Of a DNA stretch of 64,000 nt, positions 34,407-44,240 are shown one piece after another. Source of the DNA: Ancylobacter oerskovii. Its GTDB lineage: Bacteria > Pseudomonadota > Alphaproteobacteria > Rhizobiales > Xanthobacteraceae. Within the stretch, counting starts at the first letter, position 1. Each line of letters starts with the position of its first letter. Under the pieces are notes generated by a model. It ran no database searches and was not told the DNA's origin. It worked only from the letters and a program-made list of their open reading frames with translations. The DNA lies in contig NZ_JAHBGB010000041.1 in assembly GCF_018390555.1 (NCBI RefSeq), forward strand, positions 310,001-374,000, given 5' to 3'. Position numbers and translations under genes: made by a program.

Positions 34407-35180
34407 TCAGCCCCGGAACTGGCTCTTGAGCTCGCGCAGCTCGGTGAACACCGCGGCGGGTTCGGCGCCGGCGAGGCCGAGCTTCGCCGCCAGCGCCGGG
34501 TCGTCGGCCCGGAGGAACGGGTTGCTGGCCTTCTCCCTGCCGATGCTGGTGGGCAGTGTCGGCTTGCCCTGCGCACGCAGGGCCTCCGCCGAAGCGAGAT
34601 GATCGCGCGAGGCGGCGTTGTCGGGGTCGACATGCACGGCGAAGCGGCCGTTGGAGAGGGTGTATTCGTGGCCGCAATAGACCGCGATGTCGTCCGGCAG
34701 CGCCCGCAGCCGCAGCAGCGAGTTCCACAGCACCGGCGGGTCGCACTCGAAGGGCCGGCCGCAGCCCATGACGAACAGCGTGTCGCCGCTGAACAATAGC
34801 CGCTCGCCCTCGAACAGGAAGACAATATGGCCCTTGGTATGGCCGGGGGTTTCGAGCACCCGCCCGACCAGGCTGCCCACCGCCACCGGGTCGCCGTCCA
34901 CCACGGCGAAGTCGAGGCCGGGAATGGTGTCGCGCTCCGCCCGGGGGCCGATCACCGTCGCGCCGTAGCGGGCCTTCAGGGCCTCCACGCCGGCAATGTG
35001 ATCGGTGTGGTGGTGGGTGACGAGGATATGCGTCAGCGTCCAGTCCTCGCGCTCGAGCGCGGCAAGGACCGGCGCCACCTCCGGCACGTCGACGACCGCG
35101 GTCGCCTCCGTCACCGGATCGCGCAGCAGCACGGCATAATTGTCGGCGAGGCAGGGGATCAGGCGAAGCTCGACCGGCAT
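34407..35180 (-). CDS. gloB: Hydroxyacylglutathione hydrolase (glyoxalase II)
   Basis: A 257-residue metallo-beta-lactamase-fold enzyme that hydrolyses S-lactoylglutathione in methylglyoxal detoxification. The binuclear metal motif THHHTDH is at 55-61; TPGHTKGHIVF, FSGDTLFVMGCGRPFE, and CGHEYTLSN are intact, as are the C-terminal glutathione-binding residues. GAGGAA lies before the start at 35180. Confidence 0.95.
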   Translation of the reverse strand: MPVELRLIPCLADNYAVLLRDPVTEATAVVDVPEVAPVLAALEREDWTLTHILVTHHHTDHIAGVEALKARYGATVIGPRAERDTIPGLDFAVVDGDPVAVGSLVGRVLETPGHTKGHIVFLFEGERLLFSGDTLFVMGCGRPFECDPPVLWNSLLRLRALPDDIAVYCGHEYTLSNGRFAVHVDPDNAASRDHLASAEALRAQGKPTLPTSIGREKASNPFLRADDPALAAKLGLAGAEPAAVFTELRELKSQFRG

Positions 35181-35250
35181 GGAGTTCCTCGACGGGCGTT
35201 CCCGATGGGCGTTTGGCTCGGCGTCCTCGAACGAGATGGGCGCGGGAGGC

Positions 35251-35273
35251 GGCACCGTCCGGGGGACGGTGCC
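35251..35273. terminator. 10-bp hairpin between the IalB and gloB genes
   Basis: GGCACCGTCC-GGG-GGACGGTGCC, perfect stem. The T-tract (GGGTTTT) is on the plus-strand side, whereas both neighbouring genes run on the minus strand, so it may act as an mRNA 3'-end barrier for the IalB gene rather than as a classical terminator. Confidence 0.5.
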
Positions 35274-35292
35274 GGGTTTTCCGGGTGCCGGT

Positions 35293-35805
35293 TCAGCGGC
35301 ATTCCTGCGCGGCGCGATCCACCGCCGCGGAGATGCCGCTCAGCGAATAGGTGTCGGTGGTGACGTTGCCGCGTATCGACGAGCTCTTCACCACCACGTC
35401 CCTGCCGCGCCGCATGGCGTCGAGCAGGCGGTTCTCCTCCGCCACGTTGCGCACCCAGGCGCCGGATCCCCGGGTATAGAGATCGAAGGAAGCCGGGCCG
35501 ATGGTGAGGGTGGCGTCCGAGCCTTCCTTCAGCGGGAAGCCCATGACGACGCTGATCTCGTTCTTCACATTCTCCGCCGTGCGGGTGCTGATGAAGAAAT
35601 AGGCAGGATCGCGGTTCAGCCCGGCGGGAGCGCGCGACTTCGGCTGCGAGAGCGCGTAGCAGATCTTGCCGCTGCCGCTGTCGTCCAGATAAACGCCCCA
35701 ATCACCGAACTGACCAACCAGCTTCGGCGCCGCTTCGGCGCCGGCCGTTCCGATGAGTGCCAGTGCCAGGCCGGCGAGTGCCGCGCGCGCCTTGCGTCGT
35801 GCCAT
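35293..35805 (-). CDS. Invasion associated locus B (IalB) family protein
   Basis: A 170-residue periplasmic or outer-membrane-associated protein. A Sec signal (KARAALAGLALALIGTAGAEA) precedes the IalB domain: GQFGDWGVYLDDSGSGKICYAL, YFFISTRTAENVKNEISVVMGFPL, VVVKSSSIRGNVTTDTYSLSG. Two cysteines (in KICYAL and at the C-terminal QECR) probably pair. Named for a Bartonella locus, but widespread in free-living Rhizobiales with unknown function. AGGAGCG precedes the ATG. Confidence 0.88.
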   Translation of the reverse strand: MARRKARAALAGLALALIGTAGAEAAPKLVGQFGDWGVYLDDSGSGKICYALSQPKSRAPAGLNRDPAYFFISTRTAENVKNEISVVMGFPLKEGSDATLTIGPASFDLYTRGSGAWVRNVAEENRLLDAMRRGRDVVVKSSSIRGNVTTDTYSLSGISAAVDRAAQECR

Positions 35806-36018
35806 CGTCGATCGCTCCTGTGTTATGCTTTCACCGCGGTCGCGGCTTCGCTCAATGCTCCGTTCAGACCGCTAAAGGGATATCTGCCCCTCGGACGGCT
35901 GTGAACCCTTCCGACGGGGATGTGACCGCTTTGGCGGAGAATTGGGCTCATCTTCGAGTGATTTTGCCGCGGAGGTAAATGAAGGATTACTGCGGGACGT
36001 GAAAGCCGTGGAAAGCCT

Positions 36019-36435
36019 TCACGCGCGTGTGATGCGCTCCATCGCCCGCCGGGCCGCCTCGCGGTGGACCGGCGTGATGTGAGCGGCGAGCAGGTTGAGG
36101 GCGGTGGCGAGCACGGCCGCGTCGTCGGTGAAGCCGAGCATGGGCAGGATGTCGGGAACCGTATCCGTCGGCAGCAGGAAATAGGCGAGGGAGCCGAACA
36201 GCACGGCGCGCACCTTCACCGGGGTGTTCCGGTCGAGCGCGCAGTAATAGGCCGCCGCGGCATCCGCCGCGAAGGGGATACGGCCGGCGGCGGCGGCAAG
36301 CTTGCGCCAGAAGCCGGCTCGCACTTCCTGTTCGTCGGCGGCGTTTCCAGTGCCGCCGAGATCGGCTTCGGTCGCATCGAAGGCGTCGGTGAAAGCGGCT
36401 GCGGAGCGGGTGGCCATATGAAACTCGTCTGCCAT
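36019..36435 (-). CDS. YkvA family protein (DUF1232)
   Basis: About 138 residues. The DUF1232 core YYCALDRNTPVKVRAVLFGSLAYFLLPTDTVPDILPMLGFTDD is at about residues 60-105 and forms one or two membrane-associated hydrophobic segments. Function unknown. Start uncertain: ATGs at 36441, 36435 and 36417 are in frame, and none has a strong ribosome-binding site. Confidence 0.8.
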   Translation of the reverse strand: MADEFHMATRSAAAFTDAFDATEADLGGTGNAADEQEVRAGFWRKLAAAAGRIPFAADAAAAYYCALDRNTPVKVRAVLFGSLAYFLLPTDTVPDILPMLGFTDDAAVLATALNLLAAHITPVHREAARRAMERITRA

Positions 36436-36506
36436 GACCATGAGATGGCCCCGCCTATCGTCATCCGCAATATGTCCGGCGCAAGGCAGACCCGCAGATG
36501 GGGCGT

Positions 36507-37040
36507 CTACATCAGCGGATAGGCGGCCTCGACGCGGTAGGGGCCGCCGCCGACCGAATCCCGCGAGGAGTAGAGCACGAAGCGGGAGACCTCGAAGGTC
36601 GGCGAGCGGTAGTAGCCGCGGATGGAAAGATAGTCCGCCACCTGGCGCGGCGCGGCGTCGCGCAGGCGGGCCAGGGTGACGTGCGGGCGGAAGTTTCGCC
36701 CCTCCGGCGGCAGGCCGATGCGCTTCATCAGCCGCTCGTGCTCGGCCTGCAACTCGTTGAGCGCGCTGTTGGTCTTGACCGCCGCGAAGATGGCGCGCGG
36801 CTTGTTGTTGCCGAACTGGTCGACGCCGTCGAGGGTGAGGTCGAAGCCGAAGCGATCGACCTCGTCGAGCGCGGCAGCCGCGTCGCGCGCCACGGCGTGA
36901 TCGACATCGCCGATGAAGCGCAGGGTGACGTGGTAGAATTCCGGGTCGATCCATCGCGCCCCCGGCAGGCCGCCGCGCAGCATCGACAGGGTGCCGGCGA
37001 CATTGGCCGGGATTTCGAGGGCGGTGAAAAGCCGTGGCAT
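36507..37040 (-). CDS. thpR: RNA 2',3'-cyclic phosphodiesterase ThpR
   Basis: A 177-residue 2H phosphoesterase that opens 2',3'-cyclic phosphates (formerly called 2'-5' RNA ligase). The two HxT motifs are HVTLRFIGDV (His37) and RPHVTLARL (His120). MPRLFTALEIP at the start is typical. Divergent from the MOSC gene across 152 bases. Confidence 0.92.
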   Translation of the reverse strand: MPRLFTALEIPANVAGTLSMLRGGLPGARWIDPEFYHVTLRFIGDVDHAVARDAAAALDEVDRFGFDLTLDGVDQFGNNKPRAIFAAVKTNSALNELQAEHERLMKRIGLPPEGRNFRPHVTLARLRDAAPRQVADYLSIRGYYRSPTFEVSRFVLYSSRDSVGGGPYRVEAAYPLM

Positions 37041-37192
37041 GGCCGGCCTCCCTGGTAGCCTCGGGATCGTCTGGGCAATTTGATACGGATTCGCGCGCCG
37101 AGGAAAAGCGCAAAAATCGGGCAGCCTGCCTCCCGCCATCGGCCGCTCGGCGAAGCTGACGGCCCTGCGCGAAGCCTGTATGTTGATCCTCC

Positions 37193-38029
37193 ATGACCGA
37201 ATCGCTCGACGATACCGACGTTCCCGCACCCGCCGACGCGCCGGTTGAGCCGATCGCGTTCGCTTCCGTCGCCGCGATCTATCGCTATCCGGTCAAGGGG
37301 CTGACCCCGGAACCGCTCGATGTCGCGGAACTGACCGCCGGCGGCTATTTCCCCGGCGACCGGCTCTATGCCATCGAGAACGGGCCCTCCGGCTTCGTCG
37401 CCGAGGCGCCGGCGTTCCAGCCGAAGATCAAGTTCCTCATGCTGATGCGCAACGAGCGGCTCGCCGCCCTCGATGCACGTTACGAGGATGCCGCGACGAC
37501 GCTCGTCATTCGCCATGAGGGCGCGGAAGTGGTGCGCGGCGACCTTTCCACCGAGGAGGGGCGGGCGGCGATCGAGCTGTTCTTCCAGCGCTACGCCCGA
37601 TACGAATTGCGCGGCGCGCCCAAGGTGCTGGCGGCGCCGGAGGGATTCCGCTTCGTCGACACCACCGAGGGGTACATCTCGCTCATCAACCTCGCCAGCT
37701 GCCGGGCGCTGGAGGAGATGATCGGCAAGCCCGTCGATCCGCTGCGTTTCCGCGCCAATCTCTATCTGTCCGGCATGGAGCCGTGGGAGGAGATGGATCT
37801 CGTCGGCCACACCATCGAGATCGGCGAGCAGGTGAAGCTGAGGATCACCGAGAGCATCGTGCGTTGCGCCGCCACCAATGTCGATCCGGCCAGCGCGGTG
37901 CGCGATCTCGACATTCCCGGGACGCTGAACCGCCAGCTCGGCCACAATCATTGCGGCATCTTCGCCGAGGTGGTTTCGGGCGGGGCGATCAATCGGGGCG
38001 ACGCGGTGCGCCTGCGGTTGCAGCCGTAA
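37193..38029 (+). CDS. MOSC domain-containing protein
   Basis: A 278-residue protein with an N-terminal MOSC_N beta-barrel (AAIYRYPVKGLTPEPLDVAELTAGGYFPGDRLYAI) and a C-terminal MOSC domain containing the cysteine RCAATNVDP and GTLNRQLGHNHCGIFAEVVSGGAINRGD. MOSC proteins handle molybdenum cofactor sulfur or reduce N-hydroxylated compounds; the substrate here is unknown. Mar-type short members lack the PLP domain of Moco sulfurase, as does this one. Confidence 0.88.
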   Translation: MTESLDDTDVPAPADAPVEPIAFASVAAIYRYPVKGLTPEPLDVAELTAGGYFPGDRLYAIENGPSGFVAEAPAFQPKIKFLMLMRNERLAALDARYEDAATTLVIRHEGAEVVRGDLSTEEGRAAIELFFQRYARYELRGAPKVLAAPEGFRFVDTTEGYISLINLASCRALEEMIGKPVDPLRFRANLYLSGMEPWEEMDLVGHTIEIGEQVKLRITESIVRCAATNVDPASAVRDLDIPGTLNRQLGHNHCGIFAEVVSGGAINRGDAVRLRLQP

Positions 38030-38257
38030 GCGTCAATGCCGGGCGGCGAGGCCGCCCGAGGTCAGGACGACCGCAAGCCTCCCCATCCACGTTCTGTGTC
38101 GGTCGATGTCGCGCGGCTGCGGTCTGGCGTCCGTGGCCTGCGGCAGCGATCCGGCGCAGCCATCGTCTCCGAGCGATGACGGCCTGAAACGCAACAGCCC
38201 GGCACGAGGCCGGGCTGCAAGATCACGGACGCCGGGACGCAGGCCCGGGCTCGGCTC

Positions 38258-39313
38258 TCACTCGCCGGCTTCGGCGGGCTCGGCCGGCGTGTCCCCCTCG
38301 GCATCGCCGGCCCGGCGGTAGCGCCGGCGGCGGGTGCGGGGCTTGGCGGCATCGTCGGTCGCCTCCGGCGCCGGAGCGTCGGCGGCCGCCGGCTCGCTGG
38401 GCTGGGCGGGAGCCGCGGCCGCGGCGCGCGAGCGGCGCGCGGGTGCCGCGGGCACGGGGGCGGGCTCGGGTTCCGCCTGCGGAGCCGGCACGGGTGCGGG
38501 CGCGGCCGCCGCGACGGGCGGAACCGGCTCGGGCGCGGCGGCTACCGGCACCGGGCCGCTGCTCTGGGTGATGAAGGCCGGCAGGCCGATCTCGGCCTCG
38601 ACATCCGGGCCGAGAACCGGCTGCGGCTGGTTGCCGGGATCGCGATAGGCATTCTCGCGCGGCTCGCGCTGCGGGCGCTCGCCGCGCTCCCAGCGATTCT
38701 GCCGCGGCTGGTCGGAGCGGTAGTCGCGATCCTCGCGCGGGCCACGCTCATTGCGCTGGTTGTTGCGATCCTGATTGCGGTCGCGATTGTCCCGGTTGTC
38801 ACGGGAATCCCGGTTGTCGCGATTATCCCGGTTGTCACGGGGCTCGCGATTGTCGCGGTTGTCCCGGCGATTATAGCCGTCGCGATCGCGGAAATTGTCG
38901 CGCCCTCCCTCGCGGCCCTGCTCGCGGCCGCCGTCCTCGCGCTGGGGCGCCTCGCGCGGCTGCTGCAACTGCGCGTTCGGCTGCGCCTCGCCGCTCTCCT
39001 CGAAGTCGAAGTCGTCCTCGTCCTCGTCCGGGCGCTGGAAAGGCTGGCCCTGGACGCCGAACTGGGCCTGCACCGCGGCGATGATGCGGAAATAATGCTC
39101 GGCGTGCTGGAGATAGTTCTCCGCCGCCACCGGATCGCTCGAAGCCTGGGCGTCGCGGGCGAGCTGCAGATATTTCTCGGCGATGGTCTGGGCGGTGCCG
39201 CGGACCTTCACGTCCGGCCCGTTGGATTCATAGACCCGGGTCAGCGGGTTCTGGCTGCGCCGGTTGGTATTGTTCCGGCCACGCATACGCTTCTGCTGGT
39301 TGTTATTTCGCAT
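38258..39313 (-). CDS. DUF4167 domain-containing protein with Arg-Asp-Asn repeats
   Basis: A 351-residue protein characteristic of Rhizobiales. The N-terminal DUF4167 domain (about 1-85) is RNNNQQKRMRGRNNTNRRS, then VYESNGPDVKVRGTAQTIAEKYLQLARDAQ and AENYLQHAEHYFRIIA. A hydrophilic middle (about 135-230) is made of RDNRDNR-type repeats. The C-terminus is Ala/Pro-rich and ends in a basic RTRRRRYRRAG. RNA binding is a reasonable guess from composition only. It follows prfA-prmC, as in many relatives, though 611 non-coding bases intervene. Confidence 0.88.
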   Translation of the reverse strand: MRNNNQQKRMRGRNNTNRRSQNPLTRVYESNGPDVKVRGTAQTIAEKYLQLARDAQASSDPVAAENYLQHAEHYFRIIAAVQAQFGVQGQPFQRPDEDEDDFDFEESGEAQPNAQLQQPREAPQREDGGREQGREGGRDNFRDRDGYNRRDNRDNREPRDNRDNRDNRDSRDNRDNRDRNQDRNNQRNERGPREDRDYRSDQPRQNRWERGERPQREPRENAYRDPGNQPQPVLGPDVEAEIGLPAFITQSSGPVPVAAAPEPVPPVAAAAPAPVPAPQAEPEPAPVPAAPARRSRAAAAAPAQPSEPAAADAPAPEATDDAAKPRTRRRRYRRAGDAEGDTPAEPAEAGE

Positions 39314-39924
39314 CGAGTCTGGTCTCTGCTGCCGCACGTCCCGATGGGCAAGCGCCATGCCGGGAAGCCTGCGGGCGGGTCAATCGCCTTCTGGTGTTCG
39401 TATCGTCTTGGTGTGCGTCACAATCGTCGTTTCAGGCGCAGCCTTCGGAAAAAATCTCGACCGGGCAATTCCGGCAGGTTCAGCGCGGGGGACAGCGTCT
39501 CCGCCGCGGTGCCTGTACACGGAACAGCCCCGGAAACTGACCGTCCGGCGAAACATCCGGGCCTGGCGCGCCACCATGAAGTTCAAAACCGAAGTTCGAA
39601 ACCTCTGCGCCCACCCGCATCCGGCCGGGAAATCCGGCCGCCGCCGTGACATTCACACCCTGCCGGCACGCTTCGAGCGCTGCCGTCAGCTTCGCGCTCT
39701 GCCGCGTGTCAGACATGCGGCCAAACGACTGAAGCAATCCTGTCCTAGGTGACATCGACCTCCCTTGCGGGAGAACTTCCGGTCAGGGGATCGTCCCGGC
39801 CGCGCAAGCCGTTCCGAAATCAACATCCTGTCGGTGAATGATGTCTCAGGTCGATTCCTGTGACCGGACACTAATCGGTTCGGTAGTTGGTTCCAAGCCC
39901 TTTTTTGCTGCAGGTCGGACGATC
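39314..39924. other. Long intergenic region between prmC and the DUF4167 gene
   Basis: 611 bases, probably containing the promoter and a long leader of the DUF4167 message on the minus strand. One possible small gene on the minus strand (39480-39755, 91 codons) has GGGAGG three bases before its ATG, but its product matches nothing I know and it may be chance. CCCTTTTTTGC near 39898-39908 could form part of a termination signal on the plus strand. No hairpin of note was found. Confidence 0.45.
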
Positions 39925-40779
39925 TCACGCCGGTGTGGTGACCAGGGCGCGGGCGATGCCGCCGAGATCGACGCGCGCCGGCCCGTCTATGCCGAGACCG
40001 GCCTTCACGAGCAATTGCGCGACCGCTGCTTCCTGTCCAACCCCCAATTCGAGAATGGCCCGGCCACCGGGCAACAATAGGGCAGGCAGGAATCCGGCGA
40101 TGGCGCGATAGGCCGCCAGCCCGTCGGGGCCGCCGTCGAGAGCCATATGGGGATCGTGGGCGCGCACGTCCACCTCAAGGCGGTCGATGGCCGCGGTCTC
40201 GATATAGGGCGGGTTGGAAATCACGAGATCGAAGCCTCCGCCAAGCGGCGCGGCCCAGTCGCCGACCAGCACGGCGGCGCGGGACCCGAGGCCGAGGGCG
40301 ACGAGATTGGCCCGGGCCTGTCGCGCCGCGCCTTCCGAGCGATCGACGCCGATGCCGAAGGCGTTGGGGCGCTCCGACAGCAGCGCCGCGAGGAGGGCGC
40401 CGCTGCCGGTGCCGAGATCGAGCACCCGCAACGGCTGGAGACGATCGGGGAAGGCGGCCAGCGCGGCTTCCACCAGCGTCTCGGTGTCCGGGCGCGGCAC
40501 CAGCGTTTCGGGCGAGAGCGTGAAGTCGAGGCTCCAGAATTCGCGCTTTCCGGTCAGCCGCGCCAGAGGCTCGCCGTCGGCGCGGCGGCGGGCGAGTGCG
40601 CGGAGCCGTGCCGCCTCGGTCGCCTCGACGGCAAGCTCCGCCCGGGCGATCAGCTCGGCATCGCCGAGGCCGAGCGCCTGGCGCACCAGCAACCGTGCCT
40701 CGCGCCGTGCCGAATCGATGCCGGCGGCGGCGAGGGTGCCGGCGATCTCGCGGATCAGCGCCGCGCGCGTGACCGGCAT
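39925..40779 (-). CDS. prmC: Peptide chain release factor N(5)-glutamine methyltransferase PrmC
   Basis: A 284-residue methyltransferase that modifies the GGQ glutamine of release factors. SAM motif VLDLGTGSGALL at about 119-130; catalytic NPPY at 189-192 (ISNPPYIE). The N-terminal helical domain (about 1-75) contacts the release factor. It starts four bases after the stop of prfA, its own substrate gene. Confidence 0.96.
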   Translation of the reverse strand: MPVTRAALIREIAGTLAAAGIDSARREARLLVRQALGLGDAELIARAELAVEATEAARLRALARRRADGEPLARLTGKREFWSLDFTLSPETLVPRPDTETLVEAALAAFPDRLQPLRVLDLGTGSGALLAALLSERPNAFGIGVDRSEGAARQARANLVALGLGSRAAVLVGDWAAPLGGGFDLVISNPPYIETAAIDRLEVDVRAHDPHMALDGGPDGLAAYRAIAGFLPALLLPGGRAILELGVGQEAAVAQLLVKAGLGIDGPARVDLGGIARALVTTPA

Positions 40780-40783
40780 CGGC

Positions 40784-41878
40784 CTAGTTCCAGCCGGCCG
40801 ATTCGGCCTCGGCCAGCAGCGCCGCCTGATGCTCGGTGACCAATGAATCGACCAGCTCGCCGAGCGCGTCGCCGGCGACGATTTCCGGCAGCTTGTAGAG
40901 GGTGAGGCCGATGCGGTGATCGGTCACGCGTGCCTGCGGGAAATTATAGGTGCGGATGCGCTCGGAGCGGTCGCCGGAGCCGACCTGCAGCTTGCGCTCG
41001 CTGGCGCGGGCGCTGTCGCGCTTCTCGCGTTCGGCGTCGTAGAGCCGGGCGCGCAGGAGGCTCATGGCGCGCGCCTTGTTCTTGTGCTGCGAGCGCTCGT
41101 CCTGCACCGCCACCACGACGCCGGTGGGAAGGTGGGTGATGCGCACCGCGCTCTCGGTCTTGTTCACATGCTGGCCGCCGGCGCCGGAGGCGCGGAACAC
41201 GTCGATCCTGAGGTCGCCCTCGTCGATGCCGATATCGACCTCCTCGACCTCCGGCAGCACCGCCACCGTGGCGGCGGAGGTGTGGATGCGGCCCGAGCCT
41301 TCGGTCTCCGGCACGCGCTGCACGCGATGCACGCCGGATTCGAACTTCAACTTCGCATAGGCGCCGCGGCCATGGATGGCGGCGATGATTTCCTTGTAGC
41401 CGCCGGCGGTGCCCTCGCTCATCGACAGCACCTCGACGGACCAGCCATTGAGCCCGGCGAAGCGCTCATACATGCGGAACAGGTCGCCGGCGAACAGCGC
41501 CGCCTCGTCGCCGCCGGTGCCGGCGCGCACTTCGAGGATGACGCCGCGCTCGTCCATCGCGTCCTTGGGCAGCAGCGCGAGCCGCACCTCATGGGTGAGC
41601 GCCTCGACCTTCTCTTCCAGCTCGGCGGCCTCGGCGGCGGCGAGCTCGGCCATTTCGCGGTCGGTCCCCGCGTCCTCGGCGAGATGCTGCGCCTCGGCGA
41701 GCTCGCGCTCGGCGGCACGCAGCGCCTTCACCCGCTCGATCAGCGGCGAGAGGTCGGCGAATTCGCGGGAGAGACGGACATAGGCCTCGGCATCGGGGCT
41801 GGCGGAGAGCGCATGCTCGATCTCGGCGTGACGGGCGAGAAGCTGGTCGAGCCGGGCGTCGGGGAGGGCGGTGGTCAC
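40784..41878 (-). CDS. prfA: Peptide chain release factor 1
   Basis: A 364-residue RF1 that terminates translation at UAA and UAG. The GGQ motif is at 234-236 (GAGGQHVNK), almost the same place as in E. coli. The family blocks [22 protein letters not shown] and [17 protein letters not shown] are intact. The start is GTG at 41878, overlapping the ptsP stop as GTGA, so it is translated by coupling; no Shine-Dalgarno is visible and no ATG is available near the N-terminus. Confidence 0.95.
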   Translation of the reverse strand: MTTALPDARLDQLLARHAEIEHALSASPDAEAYVRLSREFADLSPLIERVKALRAAERELAEAQHLAEDAGTDREMAELAAAEAAELEEKVEALTHEVRLALLPKDAMDERGVILEVRAGTGGDEAALFAGDLFRMYERFAGLNGWSVEVLSMSEGTAGGYKEIIAAIHGRGAYAKLKFESGVHRVQRVPETEGSGRIHTSAATVAVLPEVEEVDIGIDEGDLRIDVFRASGAGGQHVNKTESAVRITHLPTGVVVAVQDERSQHKNKARAMSLLRARLYDAEREKRDSARASERKLQVGSGDRSERIRTYNFPQARVTDHRIGLTLYKLPEIVAGDALGELVDSLVTEHQAALLAEAESAGWN

Positions 41879-44142
41879 AGCGGCAGGCCGGTGGTTTCGG
41901 CGAAGGCCTTCAGGTGCGGCCGCAGGCTGGCGATATGGGTCTCCCCCTTCAGCAGCGGCTCCACCAGCGCGGCGACGGCGCCGAGGTCGAGGTCGAGGAA
42001 CATCGCCTTCACCGGGCCATAGGCGGCGGGGGAGAGCGACAGCTTGCGGTAGCCGATGGCGGCCAGCGCCAGCGCCTCTAGCGGCCGCGAGGCGAGTTCG
42101 CCGCACAGCGTCACCTGCTTGCCGTGGCGTTCGGCGGCGTCGGCAATGGCCTTCAGCGCGTTGAGGGCGGCCGGCGACAGGGGATCGAAGCGGTCGGCGA
42201 CGCGCGGATTGCCGCGATCGGCGGCGAACAGGAACTGCACCAGGTCGTTGGAGCCGACCGAGGCGAAGTCGATGCGCTCGAACAGGGCGTCGAGCTGGAA
42301 CAGCAGCGACGGCACTTCCAGCATCACCCCCACCAGCACCCGCTCGGGCAGGCCGTGGCCGTGACGGCGCAGATGGGTGAGCTCGCGCTCGACGATGTGG
42401 CGCGCCTTGTCGAACTCCTCCACCGCCGCCACCATCGGGAAGATGAGGCGCAGTTCGCGCCCGTTGGCGGCGCGCAGCAGAGCACGGACCTGGCTGCGCA
42501 GCAGGCCCGGCCGGTCGAGGCCGAGGCGGATGGCACGCCAGCCGAGCGCCGGGTTTTCCTCCTCGATCGCCCGCATATAGGGCAGCACCTTGTCGCCGCC
42601 GATGTCGAGGGTGCGGAACACCACCGGCCGCCCATCGGCGGCGTCGAGCACCGAGCGGTAGAGCTTCAGCTGCTCGTTGGTCCGCGGGAAGGCGGAGGCG
42701 ATCATGAACTGCAGCTCGGTGCGGAACAGGCCGATGCCCGAGGCCCCGGTTTCGGCGATGTGCGGCAGGTCGACCAGCAGGCCAGCATTCAGGTGCAGGT
42801 CGATGGCGACGCCGTCGCGGGTGACGGTGGGCATGTCGCGCAGGGCGGCATATTGCTCCAGCCGCTTGGCGCGGAAGCGCACCTTCTCGACATAGACGCC
42901 CTCGACGTCGACGGGCGGGCGCACATGCACCTCGCCCGATACGCCGTCGACGATGATGGGGTCGCCGGCATCCACCAGCCCGACGATGTTCTCGATATGC
43001 CCGACGGCGGCGATGTTGAGCGCGCGGGCGACGATGGTGAGATGGCTGGTCGCCGCGCCCTCTTCCAACACCAGGCCGCGGATGCGGGTGCGGTCATAGT
43101 CGAGCAGCGCCGCCGGGCTCATGTTGCGGGCGACGATGATGGCGTTGTCCGGCAGCGCCATCTTCTCCGGCCCGCCGGCGCGGCCGGTGAGCTGGCGCAG
43201 CAGCCGGTTGGCGAGGTCGTCGAGATCGTGCATCCGCTCGCGCAGATACGGGTCGGTCATGCGCAGCATGCGCGCGCGGGTGTCCGACTGCACGCGCTCG
43301 ACCGCGCCTTCCGCCGTGAGGCCGGTCATCACCGCCTCGCGCATGCGGTTGATCCACCCGCGGTCGTGGGCGAACATCCGGTAGGCCTCGAGGATCTCGC
43401 GATGCTCGCCGACGCGGGCGACGCCCTCGTCCTCCAGCATGCTGTCGATGGAGGCGCGCAGCGTCTCCACCGCCTGGTCGAGCCGGTCGAGCTCGCCGGG
43501 CACGTCGTCGGCGATGACCTTGGTCACCTCGATGCGCGGCTCGTGCAGTACCACATGGCCGAGGCCGATACCCTCGGAAAGCGCGCTGCCGGTGAGGTGC
43601 AGCGGCCGGCGGGCGGCCGGCTCGGCGCCGGGCAGGGCGAGGGCGGTCAATTCGCCGGAGGCGATGATCTCGGCCAGCACCATGGCGGTGGTCTGCAGCG
43701 CCTCGATCTCCTCCTCGGTATAGGAGCGATGGGCGCGGTTCTGCACCACCAGCACGCCGAGCGTGTTGCCGGCGCGCAGGATCGGCACGCCGAGGAAGGA
43801 ATGGTAAATTTCCTCGCCGGTTTCCGGCCGGTAGGAGAAGGCCGGGTGTGCCTGGGCGTTGGAGAGGCTGATCGGCTCGGCCTCGCGCGCGACGGTGCCG
43901 ACGAGGCCCTCGTCGATGCGCATCACCGTGAGATGCACGGCGCTGCGGTTGAGGCCCTCGGTGGCGTAGAGCTCCAGCGTGCCGTCGACGCGCAGCACAT
44001 AGACCGAGCAGACCTCGGCCACCATGTTGGCCGCGATCAGGACCACGATCTTGTCGAGGCGGTCCTGCGCGCTGACCGGCTCCGCCATGACCTCGCGCAG
44101 GCGGCGCAGCAGCACGCGCGGACCGCCGAGGGCGCTACGCAT
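41875..44142 (-). CDS. ptsP: Phosphoenolpyruvate-protein phosphotransferase PtsP (nitrogen PTS enzyme I)
   Basis: A 755-residue EI-Ntr that starts the regulatory phosphorelay PtsP-NPr-EIIANtr in response to nitrogen and PEP. N-terminal GAF domain (about 25-165), then the HPr-binding and phosphohistidine domains ([20 protein letters not shown] near residue 360), and a PEP-binding TIM barrel ([33 protein letters not shown]-type, GSNDLVQF, and CGELAS). AGGGAC precedes the ATG. It is downstream of lysC and coupled to prfA. Confidence 0.95.
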   Translation of the reverse strand: MRSALGGPRVLLRRLREVMAEPVSAQDRLDKIVVLIAANMVAEVCSVYVLRVDGTLELYATEGLNRSAVHLTVMRIDEGLVGTVAREAEPISLSNAQAHPAFSYRPETGEEIYHSFLGVPILRAGNTLGVLVVQNRAHRSYTEEEIEALQTTAMVLAEIIASGELTALALPGAEPAARRPLHLTGSALSEGIGLGHVVLHEPRIEVTKVIADDVPGELDRLDQAVETLRASIDSMLEDEGVARVGEHREILEAYRMFAHDRGWINRMREAVMTGLTAEGAVERVQSDTRARMLRMTDPYLRERMHDLDDLANRLLRQLTGRAGGPEKMALPDNAIIVARNMSPAALLDYDRTRIRGLVLEEGAATSHLTIVARALNIAAVGHIENIVGLVDAGDPIIVDGVSGEVHVRPPVDVEGVYVEKVRFRAKRLEQYAALRDMPTVTRDGVAIDLHLNAGLLVDLPHIAETGASGIGLFRTELQFMIASAFPRTNEQLKLYRSVLDAADGRPVVFRTLDIGGDKVLPYMRAIEEENPALGWRAIRLGLDRPGLLRSQVRALLRAANGRELRLIFPMVAAVEEFDKARHIVERELTHLRRHGHGLPERVLVGVMLEVPSLLFQLDALFERIDFASVGSNDLVQFLFAADRGNPRVADRFDPLSPAALNALKAIADAAERHGKQVTLCGELASRPLEALALAAIGYRKLSLSPAAYGPVKAMFLDLDLGAVAALVEPLLKGETHIASLRPHLKAFAETTGLPL

Positions 44143-44240
44143 CGGCCGTCCCTGGGTTCCGGGCCTGATCTCGGCGCTCGCCGAGTCCCGAACTGTCGAA
44201 GAATCGACGCGGCTGGAGCCGCGCCGCCGAAATGATGCCG

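Noticed and set aside
38745..38905. Periodic sequence that looks at first like a CRISPR-type repeat (CGGTTGTCACGG-like units)
   Set aside because: The period is a multiple of three and lies in frame inside the DUF4167 gene, where it encodes Arg-Asp-Asn repeats. There are no unique spacers.
39480..39755. 91-codon minus-strand open frame between prmC and the DUF4167 gene
   Set aside because: GGGAGG lies before the ATG, but the spacing is short, the product matches nothing known, and it overlaps other chance frames. Mentioned only as a possibility.
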